Positions 1 to 9,919 of a DNA stretch of 64,000 bases are shown one piece after another. How positions within the stretch are numbered: position 1 is the first letter of the stretch; each line of letters opens with the position of its first letter. The translations under genes were made by a program, and so were the position numbers. The DNA lies in assembly GCF_031127875.1 (NCBI RefSeq), contig NZ_JARXIA010000008.1:186001-250000 (forward strand), in the 5' to 3' direction. The notes under the pieces are model-generated. The model had not been told where the DNA came from. It made no database searches and saw only the letters and a list, made by a program, of their open reading frames with translations. Source of the stretch: Pelagicoccus sp. SDUM812005. Its GTDB lineage: Bacteria > Verrucomicrobiota > Verrucomicrobiia > Opitutales > Opitutaceae.

Positions 1-3000
1 GGTTGAGCGTAGGTATCGAGAGCTCTTCGAGCTTCAGAACGTTCTTGGGCGTATCTGGAGTGGAGGGCTTGGGGACCACCTTCCAGAATTTGCTGATGGT
101 TTTCTGCCAATCGTCCAGGAGAGTCTTGGCGTGCGGGCTTTGCGTGTTTTCGAGGTGAGCTTCTACGACTTTCTTGAGGGCATCGATTTCACCGCTGTCG
201 CCGAGGCGCTCGATGTCTATCATGGCCGGATTGTAGTAGTTTTTGAAGGTGTTGTCCGCGTCGTAGACGAAGGCTAGTCCACCGCTCATACCCGCTCCGA
301 AGTTTGTACCCGTTTTTCCAAGACAGACCACAAGGCCGCCGGTCATGTACTCGCAAGCATGGTCCCCGACCCCTTCGACGACCGCAATGGCGCCGGAGTT
401 TCTTACTCCGAAACGCTCTCCAGCCAAGCCGGCCGCGAACAGGTTTCCGCCGGTGGCGCCGTAGAGGCAGGTGTTTCCGAGCAAGGTGTTTTGGGTCCAG
501 TCGTAGGTTTGTTCTTCGCCAGGCCGGATAATGATCTCGCCGCCGCTCATCACTTTGCCGACGTAGTCGTTGGCCTCGCCGAGAAGCGTGACCTTGATGC
601 CATGGGTGAGCAAGGTGCAGAAGCTTTGGCCAGCGGTTCCCTTGAAGACGAGATCGATGGAGCCGGGCGGCAGGTGGTTGCTGCCGCGGACGTAGGCCAC
701 TTCTCCGGATAGTTTGGTGCCTAAGCAACGGTCGGTGTTTCCGACTCGATACTTGCCGCTAAAGGAGGCTGCTCGTCCGACTACGACGTCGTGGGATTCC
801 TGGATAATGGTGTTGTCCAAGCTGCCGTCGAAGCCAAGGCGTTCGTTGCGTGGACGCGTGTGGATGCGTGGCGCTTCGCCGCTGGGGTCTGGATCGTGCA
901 GGAGCCCGCTGAGGTTTACGGTCGCGGTCTTGGGATTCTCCGGATCGTCGATCTGTTCGAGGAACTCGGTACGCCCTACGAGGTGGTCGAGCTTGCGTAC
1001 GCCGAGCTTGGCCAAGTAGTAGCGCACGTCTTCGGCCACCGCGTTGAAGAAGTTGATCACGTTTTCGGCGGTGCCCTTGTATTTCGCTCGCAGGTCGTCG
1101 CGTTGAGTGGCGACGCCAACTGGACATGTATTCAAATGGCAAACACGGAACATGGCGCAGCTGGCGGCGATCATGGCGGAGGTTCCGAAGTTGAACTCTT
1201 CCGCTCCTAGGATGGCAGCGATGATGATGTCGCGGCCGGTTTTCATGCCTCCGTCCGTGCGGAGCGTGACGCGGTTGCGCAGTCCGTTCATCATCAGGAC
1301 TTGATGGGTTTCGGCGATGCCGATTTCCCAGGAGGATCCTGCGTGCTTAACGGAGGAAAGCGGCGATGCTGCGGTACCGCCGTCGTGTCCGGAAACGAGG
1401 ATGACGTCGGCGTAGGCTTTGGCCACGCCTGCGGCTACGGTTCCGACTCCGGAGCTGGAAACCAGCTTTACGCAGACCTTGGCTCTCGGGTTTACTTCCT
1501 TGAGGTCGAAGATGAGCTGAGCCAAATCCTCGATGGAGTAGATATCGTGGTGCGGCGGAGGAGAGATGAGCGTGACTCCGGGAACGCTGAAGCGAAGCTT
1601 GGCGATGAGGGGCGAAACCTTGTGACCGGGAAGCTGGCCGCCCTCGCCCGGCTTGGCGCCCTGGGCAATCTTGATTTCGATTTCCTTGGCGGAAGCGAGG
1701 TATTCGGCGGTGACCCCGAAACGGCCCGAGGCAACTTGCTTGATGGCGGAGGATGCGTTGTCGCCGTTTTCGAGCAGCGAGTAGCGCCGCGGCTCTTCGC
1801 CGCCCTCCCCTGAATTGGACTTGCCGCCGATACGGTTCATGGCGATGGCAAGAGTTTCGTGGCACTCGGGCGAAAGCGCGCCGAGCGACATGCCAGCGGT
1901 GCAGAAGCGTCGACGGATATCCTCAACTTCTTCTACTTGGCTGATATCGACTCCAGAATCTGGATACTTGATCCGGAGTAGATCTTTGATGGCGTAAGGT
2001 TGGTGCTCGTCCGATTGCTGGCGATAGTTGTCGTAGTCTTCCTTCTTACGCGTCTTGAGGAAGCGATGCATGCCTCCGACCACCTTAGGATTCCAACCGT
2101 GAAATTCGCCGCCGTTGCGGATGACTTTGTAGTAGCCGGCGCTTTCCAGTTCGGCGGTGAGCTCTGGATCATAGGCGCGTTTGTGTCGGTCGTGGGCTTC
2201 TTGAGCGATGAGCTCGTAGCCGATACCGCCAATGGGACTGGGCGTCCCGACAAAGCAGTCGTCAATGACTTCCTGCGAGATGCCGATCGCCTCGAACATC
2301 TGGGCGCGGCAATAGGAGAAGAGCGTGCTGATGCCCATCTTGCCCATGATCTTGAGCAAGCCTTTGTCGATGGCGGTGCGATAGTTGTTGGCTGCGGTCT
2401 TTGCGTCGACTCCCTCGATTTCGCCGCGTTCGGCGAAGTTCGTCATGATCGCGAGGGCGATGTAGGGGTTGACTGCGTTGGCTCCGAAACCGAGCAAGCA
2501 GGCGATTTGGTGCACGTCGCGCGCTTCGCCGGTCTCGGCAACGAGATCGCATTTCATCCGGTATCCGGTTTTTACCAGATGCTGGTGGACGGCTCCGATT
2601 GCTAGGAGCATCGGGATGGCGATCCGGTTTTTGGATACGTTTCTATCCGATAGGATTATGAGTTTGGCGGCGTTGCTTTCGACGGCATCCTGGGCCCGCG
2701 AGATGAGATCCTTAATGGCCGTTTCGAGTCCTGCGGTGCCAAGGGAAACGTTGTAGGTCGCGTCGAGGCGAACGACTCGGTCCTTGAGGAACTTGACGTC
2801 GAAGAGCGCGTTGAGCTCGTTGTTGAAGAGAACGGGGCTGTTGGTCTTAACGAAACCGGCGGATTGCGGGAGATCTTCGAACAAGCCAAGTCGGCCGCCG
2901 AGGAACATGTTGAGCGACATGACGGATCGCTCGCGAATGGAGTCGATGGGCGGATTGGTAACCTGAGCGAAGAGCTGGCGGAAGTAGGTGTAGAGCAGAC

Positions 3001-4531
3001 GTGGCTTGCGCGATAGGAATGCGAGCGGAGTGTCGTCGCCCATGGATCCGATCGCTTCCATGGCGGATTCGGCCATTGGCTTGAAGATGATATCGTATTC
3101 ATCTTTCTCATACCCGAATGCCAGTTGGCGGTGGATATCCTCGTCTTCGGATTTCGAGATGCTACCCTGCGAGTCGGCGGAGTGATCCTGAATGTCGACG
3201 AGGTGTTCGCCGCACCACTTGTGGAAACGTTCGTCGCTGCCGATCTGAGCTTTGATTTCATCGTCGTCGAGGAAGCGATGTTCCAGCATGTCGATGGCGA
3301 GCATCTTGCCGGGGCCGAGTCGTCCGGTGCGGACCGTTTTCATATCGGTCTCGTCGATGAGTCCGAGTTCGGAAGCGAGCATGAAGGTGCCGTCTTCGTA
3401 GATCTTGTAGCGGGCGGGACGCAGTCCGTTGCGATCTAGGGAGGCGGCGACGTAGCGACCGTCGGTGAAGGCGATGGCGGCGGGCCCGTCCCAAGGCTCG
3501 AGCATGCAGGCGTGGTATTCGTGGAATCCGCGCAGGGTGTCGTCGAGCAGGGCATTGTTTTCCCAGGCGGGCGGCATCATCATGGTGACGGCTTCGAGAG
3601 CGGAGCGTCCACCGAGGGTGAGAAGCTCGAGGGTGTTGTCGAAACTGGCCGAGTCGGACATGTCCGGCTGGAGCATGGGCCGCAGGTCGGAGAAGCGTTC
3701 GCCCCAGATGCCGTGCACGTTCGAGTTCTCGCGGGCCCGCATGAGGTTGCGGTTGCCGCGGATGGTATTGATCTCGCCGTTGTGCGCCATCATGCGGAAC
3801 GGTTGGGCGAGGTGCCACTGGGGGAAGGTGTTGGTGGAGTAACGCTGGTGGAAGATGACGAAGTTCGTCGTGTAGCTGGGATCGCGCAGGTCGGGGAAGT
3901 ATTTGCGGACCTGCGGAGAATTGAGCATGCCCTTGTATATAATAGTGCGGCACGAGAAGCTGCAGATGTAGAAGTCTTGCAGCTGGGCCTTCTCTGCTTC
4001 GCGCTCTGCGGTCTTGCGAGCGAGGAAGAGCTTGCGCTCGTACTCTTCGACGCTCAGTTCGCCGGTCTTGGCAATGAGGGCCTGCACCATGTGGGGTTGG
4101 GTGCGGTCGGCCTTGCGTCCGAGGCTATTGGGATCGACTGGGATGTAGCGCCAAGCCAACAGGCTGAGGCCTTCCGCTTCGACGGCGGTCTCAATGATCT
4201 TGCGCCCGTGGGCTTGGGCGTAGTCGTCGTTGCGGGGGAGGAAGATGACGCCGACGCCGAGGTCTTCGTCGTTGAAGAGCTTTTTCCCTTGGTCTTCGAG
4301 GAAGTCGCGAAAGAGCTGGTGGGGAATCTGGGTGAGGATGCCGGCCCCGTCGCCGGTGATGGCATCGGCGTCGACGGCGCCGCGGTGGGCCAGGTTCTTG
4401 AGGGCTTGCAGCGACTTTTGCAGCAGCTCGTGGGAGCGTTCGCCATTGATGTTGGCGAGGAGGCCGACGCCGCAAGCGTCATGTTCATAGTCCTTTTTGT
4501 AAAGAAGCGGAGAAGCTTGAATCTGGTCCAT
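1..4531 (-). CDS. gltB: Glutamate synthase large subunit (3' end cut off)
   Basis: This is the large subunit of glutamate synthase, which moves the amide nitrogen of glutamine onto 2-oxoglutarate in the cytoplasm. Reading the minus strand from the ATG at 4531 gives an uninterrupted frame of about 1510 codons, close to the full family length, so only the last few residues lie outside the window. The order is an N-terminal class II amidotransferase domain whose catalytic Cys20 follows a 19-residue propeptide (KDYEHDACGVGL), a central domain, an FMN-binding TIM barrel (GGKSNSGEGGEE) and the iron-sulfur cysteines in the CHLNTCPVGVATQ segment, then a C-terminal GXGXG beta-helix. The small subunit gltD is not visible and may lie beyond the left edge. 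The glutaredoxin gene lies upstream on the same strand. Confidence 0.97.
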   Translation of the reverse strand, partial: MDQIQASPLLYKKDYEHDACGVGLLANINGERSHELLQKSLQALKNLAHRGAVDADAITGDGAGILTQIPHQLFRDFLEDQGKKLFNDEDLGVGVIFLPRNDDYAQAHGRKIIETAVEAEGLSLLAWRYIPVDPNSLGRKADRTQPHMVQALIAKTGELSVEEYERKLFLARKTAEREAEKAQLQDFYICSFSCRTIIYKGMLNSPQVRKYFPDLRDPSYTTNFVIFHQRYSTNTFPQWHLAQPFRMMAHNGEINTIRGNRNLMRARENSNVHGIWGERFSDLRPMLQPDMSDSASFDNTLELLTLGGRSALEAVTMMMPPAWENNALLDDTLRGFHEYHACMLEPWDGPAAIAFTDGRYVAASLDRNGLRPARYKIYEDGTFMLASELGLIDETDMKTVRTGRLGPGKMLAIDMLEHRFLDDDEIKAQIGSDERFHKWCGEHLVDIQDHSADSQGSISKSEDEDIHRQLAFGYEKDEYDIIFKPMAESAMEAIGSMGDDTPLAFLSRKPRLLYTYFRQLFAQVTNPPIDSIRERSVMSLNMFLGGRLGLFEDLPQSAGFVKTNSPVLFNNELNALFDVKFLKDRVVRLDATYNVSLGTAGLETAIKDLISRAQDAVESNAAKLIILSDRNVSKNRIAIPMLLAIGAVHQHLVKTGYRMKCDLVAETGEARDVHQIACLLGFGANAVNPYIALAIMTNFAERGEIEGVDAKTAANNYRTAIDKGLLKIMGKMGISTLFSYCRAQMFEAIGISQEVIDDCFVGTPSPIGGIGYELIAQEAHDRHKRAYDPELTAELESAGYYKVIRNGGEFHGWNPKVVGGMHRFLKTRKKEDYDNYRQQSDEHQPYAIKDLLRIKYPDSGVDISQVEEVEDIRRRFCTAGMSLGALSPECHETLAIAMNRIGGKSNSGEGGEEPRRYSLLENGDNASSAIKQVASGRFGVTAEYLASAKEIEIKIAQGAKPGEGGQLPGHKVSPLIAKLRFSVPGVTLISPPPHHDIYSIEDLAQLIFDLKEVNPRAKVCVKLVSSSGVGTVAAGVAKAYADVILVSGHDGGTAASPLSSVKHAGSSWEIGIAETHQVLMMNGLRNRVTLRTDGGMKTGRDIIIAAILGAEEFNFGTSAMIAASCAMFRVCHLNTCPVGVATQRDDLRAKYKGTAENVINFFNAVAEDVRYYLAKLGVRKLDHLVGRTEFLEQIDDPENPKTATVNLSGLLHDPDPSGEAPRIHTRPRNERLGFDGSLDNTIIQESHDVVVGRAASFSGKYRVGNTDRCLGTKLSGEVAYVRGSNHLPPGSIDLVFKGTAGQSFCTLLTHGIKVTLLGEANDYVGKVMSGGEIIIRPGEEQTYDWTQNTLLGNTCLYGATGGNLFAAGLAGERFGVRNSGAIAVVEGVGDHACEYMTGGLVVCLGKTGTNFGAGMSGGLAFVYDADNTFKNYYNPAMIDIERLGDSGEIDALKKVVEAHLENTQSPHAKTLLDDWQKTISKFWKVVPKPSTPDTPKNVLKLEELSIPTLN

Positions 4532-4638
4532 GGTGAAAAAATGTGGGGGCTCGTTGAGTGGAATCTATGAGGCAAAAAAAGGCCGGAAGTTTAGTCTCCG
4601 GCCCTTGGTTCGTTCGTAGCGCGCGCTCGCTGGCGAGC

Positions 4639-4980
4639 TTAGAAGAAACGGATGGGCTTGGAGGCGGAGCGCATCTTTTCGTGCTCCTCGTCCGTGCAGC
4701 CTCGATCCGTCGGGGCTGCTGCCTCCGCGTCGGTTGCCTTTACGAGATTGTTGGCGAGCATGTACTGCTCCACTTCCTCGCCGGAGACGTCGGCGAGCAT
4801 GACTCCGTCGATTTCGACGCAGGGAGAAAGCGGCTGACCGGACTTCGCGACCATTTCGGCGTAGTTGTCGGGGTTGTTGATGATGTCGATGTCTTCGTAC
4901 TCGAGCTGGTGCTTTTCCATGATGGCGCGTACGCCCATGCTCCAGCCGCAAGTTGGTTTCAGGTAAGCTTTGATCTTCAT
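4639..4980 (-). CDS. Glutaredoxin family protein with CGWS active site
   Basis: The 113-residue protein begins MKIKAYLKPTCGWSMG, a beta strand followed by a CxxS active site (Cys11, Ser14) in the position of the glutaredoxin CPYC or CGFS motif. A glutaredoxin-like fold continues with the conserved LSPCVEIDG strand carrying the cis-proline region. The single active-site cysteine suggests a monothiol mechanism, perhaps glutathione-dependent reduction or iron-sulfur handling. The frame extends upstream to 5091 but without similarity, so the ATG at 4980 is chosen. It lies 107 bases upstream of gltB on the same strand and could be co-transcribed with it. The C-terminal 25 residues are not typical of the family. 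Confidence 0.85.
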   Translation of the reverse strand: MKIKAYLKPTCGWSMGVRAIMEKHQLEYEDIDIINNPDNYAEMVAKSGQPLSPCVEIDGVMLADVSGEEVEQYMLANNLVKATDAEAAAPTDRGCTDEEHEKMRSASKPIRFF

Positions 4981-5283
4981 GACGTCAGTTTGGTGTAGGT
5001 TGTTCTGCAATATTCGCGCCGTGCACTGCGAATGTATGCGACGAAGCTGCACTTTCAAGCGGGCTCCCGTTTTTCTGCAAGAACAATTCAAATCTCACAA
5101 GTGCGTCGGCCGGCGCCGCAGGTTTGTGAAATTTAACGCTTTTCCTAGGGGTAGGACAGGGAATGTCTTAGCGCAGCCGTTATTATAGGCGGCAGATTAT
5201 CACTCGAATCTTGCCAGCCTAGTGGGGCGAAAGCAGATTTGGCTCAAACACAACGTAAACCCTAACACTTTTGGAAAAAACAC
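4981..5283. promoter_or_regulatory. Divergent intergenic region between grx and recA
   Basis: This 303-base gap must hold the promoters for the glutaredoxin gene on the left and recA on the right. I see no gene in it. The 8-mer TTCTGCAA occurs twice, at 5003-5010 and 5073-5080, the second inside an imperfect dyad TTTTC-N5-GAACA. That could be an SOS-type operator but the spacing does not match a LexA site I can name with confidence. A TATTAT hexamer at 5181-5186 is a possible -10 element without a clear -35 partner. recA itself has no strong Shine-Dalgarno sequence. Confidence 0.4.
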
Positions 5284-6345
5284 ATGGCTAAAGGCAAAAC
5301 CAACCCCCTCCCTTCTTCTGACGATCGCGAAAAGAACGTCGAACTCGCTATCTCGGCGATCACCAAGCAGTTCGGCGAGGGATCGATCATGCGACTGGGC
5401 AGCGGCTCGAAGCTGGACGTGGACGTGATCTCCACGGGTTCCATCTCGATCGACTTGGCCCTTGGGGTCGGCGGTTTGCCGCGCGGCCGCATTTGCGAAA
5501 TCTACGGTCCGGAATCTTCGGGTAAGACGACCATGTGTTTGAGCCTGATCGCGGAAGCCCAGCGCAAGGGCGGCTTGGCGGCCTTCATCGACGTGGAACA
5601 TGCCCTCGACCCGAAGTACGCTCGCAAGCTCGGCGTCAAGGTGGACGACCTTTTGGTTTCGCAGCCGGACTCCGGCGAAGACGCTCTCAACATCACCGAG
5701 ACCTTGATCCGTTCCAACGCGATCGACGTGATCGTGATCGACTCGGTGGCAGCTCTCGTTTCCAAGAACGAGCTCGATGGCCAGATGGGAGACGCGACGG
5801 TGGGCTCGCAAGCTCGCTTGATGAGCCAGGCGATGCGTCGCTTGACCGGTATAGTAAGCAAGACCAAGTGCATCTGCCTGTTTACCAACCAGATCCGTGA
5901 AAAGATCGGTGTCATGTTCGGCAGCCCCGAGACGACTCCTGGCGGTCGCGCCCTCAAGTTCTTCGCTTCCGTTCGCATGGACATTCGCCGAATCGGGCAA
6001 ATCAAGGACAACTCTGGCGTGGTGACGGGAAACCGGACACGCATCAAGTTCGTGAAGAACAAGGTTGCGGCCCCGTTCACCGAAGCGGAGTTCGACATCA
6101 TGTACAACGAAGGCATCTCCCGCACCGGATCGATCGTGGACTTAGGCATCGAGCACAAGGTGCTGGAAAAGAAGGGAGCTTGGATCTCCTACAACGGCGA
6201 TCTCATCGGCCAAGGCCGCGAAGCTGCCAAGACTTTCCTTTCCGAAAACCCGGAGGTGTTCGAGGAGATCTCGGTGAAGATTCTCGAGACGGTAAATCCA
6301 GACCTGCTGGAGAAGAAGCAACTCGAGGAATCGGCAAGCAAGTAG
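5284..6345 (+). CDS. recA: Recombinase RecA
   Basis: RecA forms ATP-dependent filaments on single-stranded DNA, drives strand exchange and triggers LexA self-cleavage. The 353-residue protein has the full family length. It carries the Walker A motif GPESSGKTT near residue 77, the L1 and L2 DNA-binding loop regions, the [15 protein letters not shown] segment, and [17 protein letters not shown]. The start is the ATG at 5284, matching the usual N-terminus. It stands alone between a divergent glutaredoxin gene and its own terminator. Confidence 0.99.
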   Translation: MAKGKTNPLPSSDDREKNVELAISAITKQFGEGSIMRLGSGSKLDVDVISTGSISIDLALGVGGLPRGRICEIYGPESSGKTTMCLSLIAEAQRKGGLAAFIDVEHALDPKYARKLGVKVDDLLVSQPDSGEDALNITETLIRSNAIDVIVIDSVAALVSKNELDGQMGDATVGSQARLMSQAMRRLTGIVSKTKCICLFTNQIREKIGVMFGSPETTPGGRALKFFASVRMDIRRIGQIKDNSGVVTGNRTRIKFVKNKVAAPFTEAEFDIMYNEGISRTGSIVDLGIEHKVLEKKGAWISYNGDLIGQGREAAKTFLSENPEVFEEISVKILETVNPDLLEKKQLEESASK

Positions 6346-6382
6346 GCTTGCCTCCCGCGAGGACGTCGTTCTTTTCTTTCTC

Positions 6383-6410
6383 AAAGGCCGCTTGTCAAAG
6401 CGGCCTTTTT
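6383..6410 (+). terminator. Intrinsic terminator after recA
   Basis: An 11-bp perfect stem (6383-6393 with 6398-6408) with a GTCA loop and a run of T ends the recA transcript 37 bases after its stop codon. Confidence 0.9.
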
Positions 6411-6487
6411 GTTGGATGGGTAACGGGATCAATCGAAGGGGTAGCCCTCTCGCTGGCGCCTCGGAACGGGACTTAAGAAGTTAGTGT

Positions 6488-7846
6488 ATGGAAAATACGG
6501 ATACAATAACAGCTCTAGCTACGCCTAGCGGCGAATCGGCAATTGCGTTGATACGCGTGACGGGGCCTTTGTGCGAAACGATTGCGAGGGAAGCTTTTTC
6601 CCTCGCGAAGTCCCCTGCCCCGCGCCGGGCCTGCCATGGCGGCTTTCGCGACGTCGCGGGAGAGCTTTTGGACGACGTGGTCTATATCCTCTTTCGCGGT
6701 CCCAAGTCGTACACTGGCGAAGACGTGTTGGAAATCAGCTGTCACGGCAATCCCCTGATCGCGACCCGCTTGCTGGAGGATTTGCTGGCCCGGGGCTGTC
6801 GCCAGTCGGAACCCGGCGAATTCACGCGTCGCGCTTTCCTCAATGGCCGCATGGACCTGACCCAGGCCGAAGCGGTTATGGAACTGATCCAAGCACGCAG
6901 CGACCGAGCTATCCGTGTGGCTAACAATCAGTTACGTGGAAATTTCGGCCGCCAGCTCGATCAGCTGAAAATGCGTCTGCTCGCAACGGTTGCGACGATC
7001 GAAGCTTATATAGACTTTCCCGACGAAGACCTTCCACCCGAGCAGAAAAAGGCGGAGATCGAGGCCATCCGCTCGGTGCTGGGCTTTTGCAGCCGCATCA
7101 TCGACAGCGGAAAGTACGCGGCCTTTTTGCGTGACGGGGTCAAGACCCTGATCCTCGGCGAGCCGAACGCGGGCAAGAGCTCCCTGCTCAATTGCTTGCT
7201 CGGCTTCGAGCGGGCGATCGTGAGCGACGAGCCGGGCACTACGCGGGACTTCATACGGGAGCGCGTGATGCTTGATGGGCACTGTCTCCAATTAATGGAT
7301 ACAGCAGGACTGCGTGAAGCGACCAGCGGAATCGAGCGCGAAGGAATCCGCAAGACAGTGGAGCTGACCGAGGAAGCCGACCTTTTCTTGCTGGTGATCG
7401 ACGGTACCCTCCCCTGCCCTGAGCTTCCCGAGGAAGTTTCGAAGCATATCAACGCACAGAACTGCATCGTGGTGCAAAACAAGTCGGATTTGGGAGAAAT
7501 GCGTCCCCTACCCGCTCCCTTGTCGGACTTAACTCAGGTTTCGCTGTCAGCTCTGTCGGGCACCGGCTTGGAGGACTTGAAGGCGGCTGCGGTTGCCATG
7601 ATCGATGCCCACCTTGCTCAAGATCAGGACGATTTGATTTTGGTGAATGCTCGACACAGCACGGCCCTCAAGGAATTGGCCGACTGTCTGGAGTCCGCTA
7701 TTCGGAACTTCGAGGCCGGAGAGCCGGCGGAGTTCGTAGCCAGCGAGCTTCGCGGCGCGGTGGAGGCGATTGGACGCGTTTTGGGCAGGATCGATACCGA
7801 AGACATGCTGGACGTGTTGTTTTCCAGCTTCTGCATCGGCAAATAG
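6488..7846 (+). CDS. mnmE: tRNA modification GTPase MnmE
   Basis: MnmE works with MnmG to place 5-carboxymethylaminomethyl (or related) groups on wobble uridine 34 of certain tRNAs. The 452-residue protein has the N-terminal formyl-tetrahydrofolate-binding domain, a helical domain, an inserted Ras-like G domain with G1 motif GEPNAGKSS and G3 motif DTAGLR, and the diagnostic C-terminal CIGK, whose cysteine is catalytic. The length is normal. Its partner mnmG begins 63 bases downstream on the same strand. Confidence 0.98.
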   Translation: MENTDTITALATPSGESAIALIRVTGPLCETIAREAFSLAKSPAPRRACHGGFRDVAGELLDDVVYILFRGPKSYTGEDVLEISCHGNPLIATRLLEDLLARGCRQSEPGEFTRRAFLNGRMDLTQAEAVMELIQARSDRAIRVANNQLRGNFGRQLDQLKMRLLATVATIEAYIDFPDEDLPPEQKKAEIEAIRSVLGFCSRIIDSGKYAAFLRDGVKTLILGEPNAGKSSLLNCLLGFERAIVSDEPGTTRDFIRERVMLDGHCLQLMDTAGLREATSGIEREGIRKTVELTEEADLFLLVIDGTLPCPELPEEVSKHINAQNCIVVQNKSDLGEMRPLPAPLSDLTQVSLSALSGTGLEDLKAAAVAMIDAHLAQDQDDLILVNARHSTALKELADCLESAIRNFEAGEPAEFVASELRGAVEAIGRVLGRIDTEDMLDVLFSSFCIGK

Positions 7847-7909
7847 AGCCGATTCTGGGGCGTACGAAGCTGCTTGAGCTTGTAGCCCCCTCTCCTATCG
7901 TCCCCGTCC

Positions 7910-9760
7910 ATGAGCGGAATGCTGGATGAGTACGATGTGATAGTTTGTGGGGCGGGACACGCTGGATGCGAGGCCGCTTTGGCTGCTGCCCGCATGGGGG
8001 CCCGGACCTTGGTTTTGAGCGGCAATATCGACACGATCGCTGCGATGAGCTGCAACCCCGCGATCGGCGGCGTGGCCAAAGGGCAAATTGTGCGGGAAAT
8101 TGACGCTCTCGGCGGCGAGATGGCGGTGAACGCCGACGTTTCGGGGATCCAGTTTCGTTTGCTGAACGCTTCCAAGGGCCCAGCCGTGCAGTCTCCCCGG
8201 GCTCAGTGCGACAAGAAAGTATACGCTCTGCGTATGAAACACGTGCTGGAACTGCAGGAAAACCTTTCCATCTTCCAGGCTACGGTTACGGGACTGATCT
8301 TCAAAAACGGCAAGGTGGTAGGATGCAAGACCAACTTGGACGTGGATTTCTACGGAAAGACCTTGGTGGTCACTACCGGAACCTTCCTGCGAGGCTTGAT
8401 GCACGTGGGAAAGAACAAGACCGAAGGCGGACGGATGGGCGATTATTCCGCCAAGACGCTTTCCGGAAGCTTTCTGGAGGCCGGCATCGAGCTCGAGCGC
8501 CTGAAAACCGGTACGCCGCCGCGGCTGCTCGGACGTACTATCGACTTTTCGGGACTTGAGGAACAAAAGGGCGACGAAACGCCAGCCTTGTTCGGTTTCT
8601 ACGACACGCGGGGAGAAAAGGATCTGTTCCACGTGGAACAACGCGGAGAACAATTCGCGGGCTGGAAGCCGGGAACGGACCAAGTCTCCTGTTGGATCAC
8701 TTACACGTCGAAGGAAACCCAGCAGATCGTGAACGACAACCTGCACCTGTCGGCTATGTACGGAGGCGAAATCGAAGGTACGGGCCCGCGGTATTGTCCC
8801 AGCATCGAGGACAAGTTCGTTCGTTTCGCGGAAAAGACGCGTCATATGCTGTTTTTGGAGCCGGAAGGGCGGAACACCAACGAGTATTACGTGAACGGCC
8901 TGTCCACCAGCCTGCCGTTCGGAACGCAGCTGGAGATGCTGCGTTCGATCGATGGGCTGCAAAACGTGCATCTTTTGCGTCCCGCCTACGCGGTGGAGTA
9001 CGATTTCGCTCCTCCGACCCAGCTTTATCCTCACCTCGAATCCAAGAAGGTTGAGAATCTCTTTTTTGCGGGCCAAATAAACGGAACTTCCGGCTACGAG
9101 GAAGCGGCGTGCCAGGGGCTTGTTGCCGGGGTCAATGCGGTGCTGAAGGCGAGGGGAGAGGAGCCGATGGTGCTGAAGCGTCACGACGGCTACATTGGAG
9201 TCTTGATCGACGACCTGGTGACGAAGGGAACCAAGGAGCCCTACCGCATGTTCACGAGCCGAGCGGAGTATCGCTTGCTGTTCAACCACGGCAGCGCGGA
9301 GTTGCGAATGCTGGAGCATGCGGCGGCTCACGGATTGGTCTCGGACGAGCGTCTGCAGCGAATGAAAGCCAAGAAGGCTAACGTCGAAAAGTGGGTCGAG
9401 TGGTTGGAGAAGAACCGTCGCGATACGGCCACTTGGGCGACTCATATTCGCCGTGGGCTAGGGGAGGGCGAGCTGCCTCCTGAGTTAGCGACCTTGGAGA
9501 AAAGTACGCTCGAACAGGTATTGTATCGGGCCAAGTACGCGGGCTATCTCGAGCGCGAAACCAGGCAAATCGCGAAGCTCAAGGACGTTGAAAAGATCAA
9601 GATTCCGGCCGATTTCGACTATTCGAAGCTCAATGGACTGCGTTTGGAGTCGATCGCGAAGTTGAGCGAGACCCGACCTGCAACTTTGGCCCAAGCGGGC
9701 CGAATTAGTGGTGTGAACCCGTCTGACATCAGTATTTTGATGATTGCATTAAGGTCCTAA
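7910..9760 (+). CDS. mnmG: tRNA uridine-5-carboxymethylaminomethyl enzyme MnmG
   Basis: MnmG (GidA) is the FAD-dependent partner of MnmE in wobble uridine modification. The 616-residue protein starts with an FAD dinucleotide-binding motif (VIVCGAGHAGCEAA), carries the family signature SCNPAIGGVAKGQ, a second conserved block NGTSGYEEAACQG, and the C-terminal helical domain ending near GVNPSDISIL. A second ATG nine bases downstream is an alternative start. A 16-bp parS-like palindrome lies inside the coding sequence at 8625-8640. Confidence 0.98.
   Translation: MSGMLDEYDVIVCGAGHAGCEAALAAARMGARTLVLSGNIDTIAAMSCNPAIGGVAKGQIVREIDALGGEMAVNADVSGIQFRLLNASKGPAVQSPRAQCDKKVYALRMKHVLELQENLSIFQATVTGLIFKNGKVVGCKTNLDVDFYGKTLVVTTGTFLRGLMHVGKNKTEGGRMGDYSAKTLSGSFLEAGIELERLKTGTPPRLLGRTIDFSGLEEQKGDETPALFGFYDTRGEKDLFHVEQRGEQFAGWKPGTDQVSCWITYTSKETQQIVNDNLHLSAMYGGEIEGTGPRYCPSIEDKFVRFAEKTRHMLFLEPEGRNTNEYYVNGLSTSLPFGTQLEMLRSIDGLQNVHLLRPAYAVEYDFAPPTQLYPHLESKKVENLFFAGQINGTSGYEEAACQGLVAGVNAVLKARGEEPMVLKRHDGYIGVLIDDLVTKGTKEPYRMFTSRAEYRLLFNHGSAELRMLEHAAAHGLVSDERLQRMKAKKANVEKWVEWLEKNRRDTATWATHIRRGLGEGELPPELATLEKSTLEQVLYRAKYAGYLERETRQIAKLKDVEKIKIPADFDYSKLNGLRLESIAKLSETRPATLAQAGRISGVNPSDISILMIALRS
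8625..8640. other. parS-type ParB-binding site inside mnmG
   Basis: The sequence TGTTCCACGTGGAACA is a perfect 16-bp palindrome that matches the Bacillus parS consensus TGTTnCACGTGAAACA at 15 of 16 positions. Sites of this form recruit ParB and lie near the replication origin in many bacteria. ParA and ParB genes are not in this window. It sits in frame inside mnmG. Confidence 0.75.
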
Positions 9761-9919
9761 CTTGTTGAATATAAATAAAATAAGTAAAGTTTTTACAATT
9801 GAGATTGGCGTAGAAAGTTCGTTTGCGGGGCACGGTTCGCTACGTCACTGAATTGTAACGCAGCTGCGGTTGCGCTCCGACTTTGTCTCGTAACAATCGG
9901 GTTCTTATTTATTACGCTT

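Noticed and set aside
9761-9919. AT-rich intergenic region as a replication origin
   Set aside because: No DnaA boxes of the TTATCCACA type were found there, so it is read as a promoter region for phoB.
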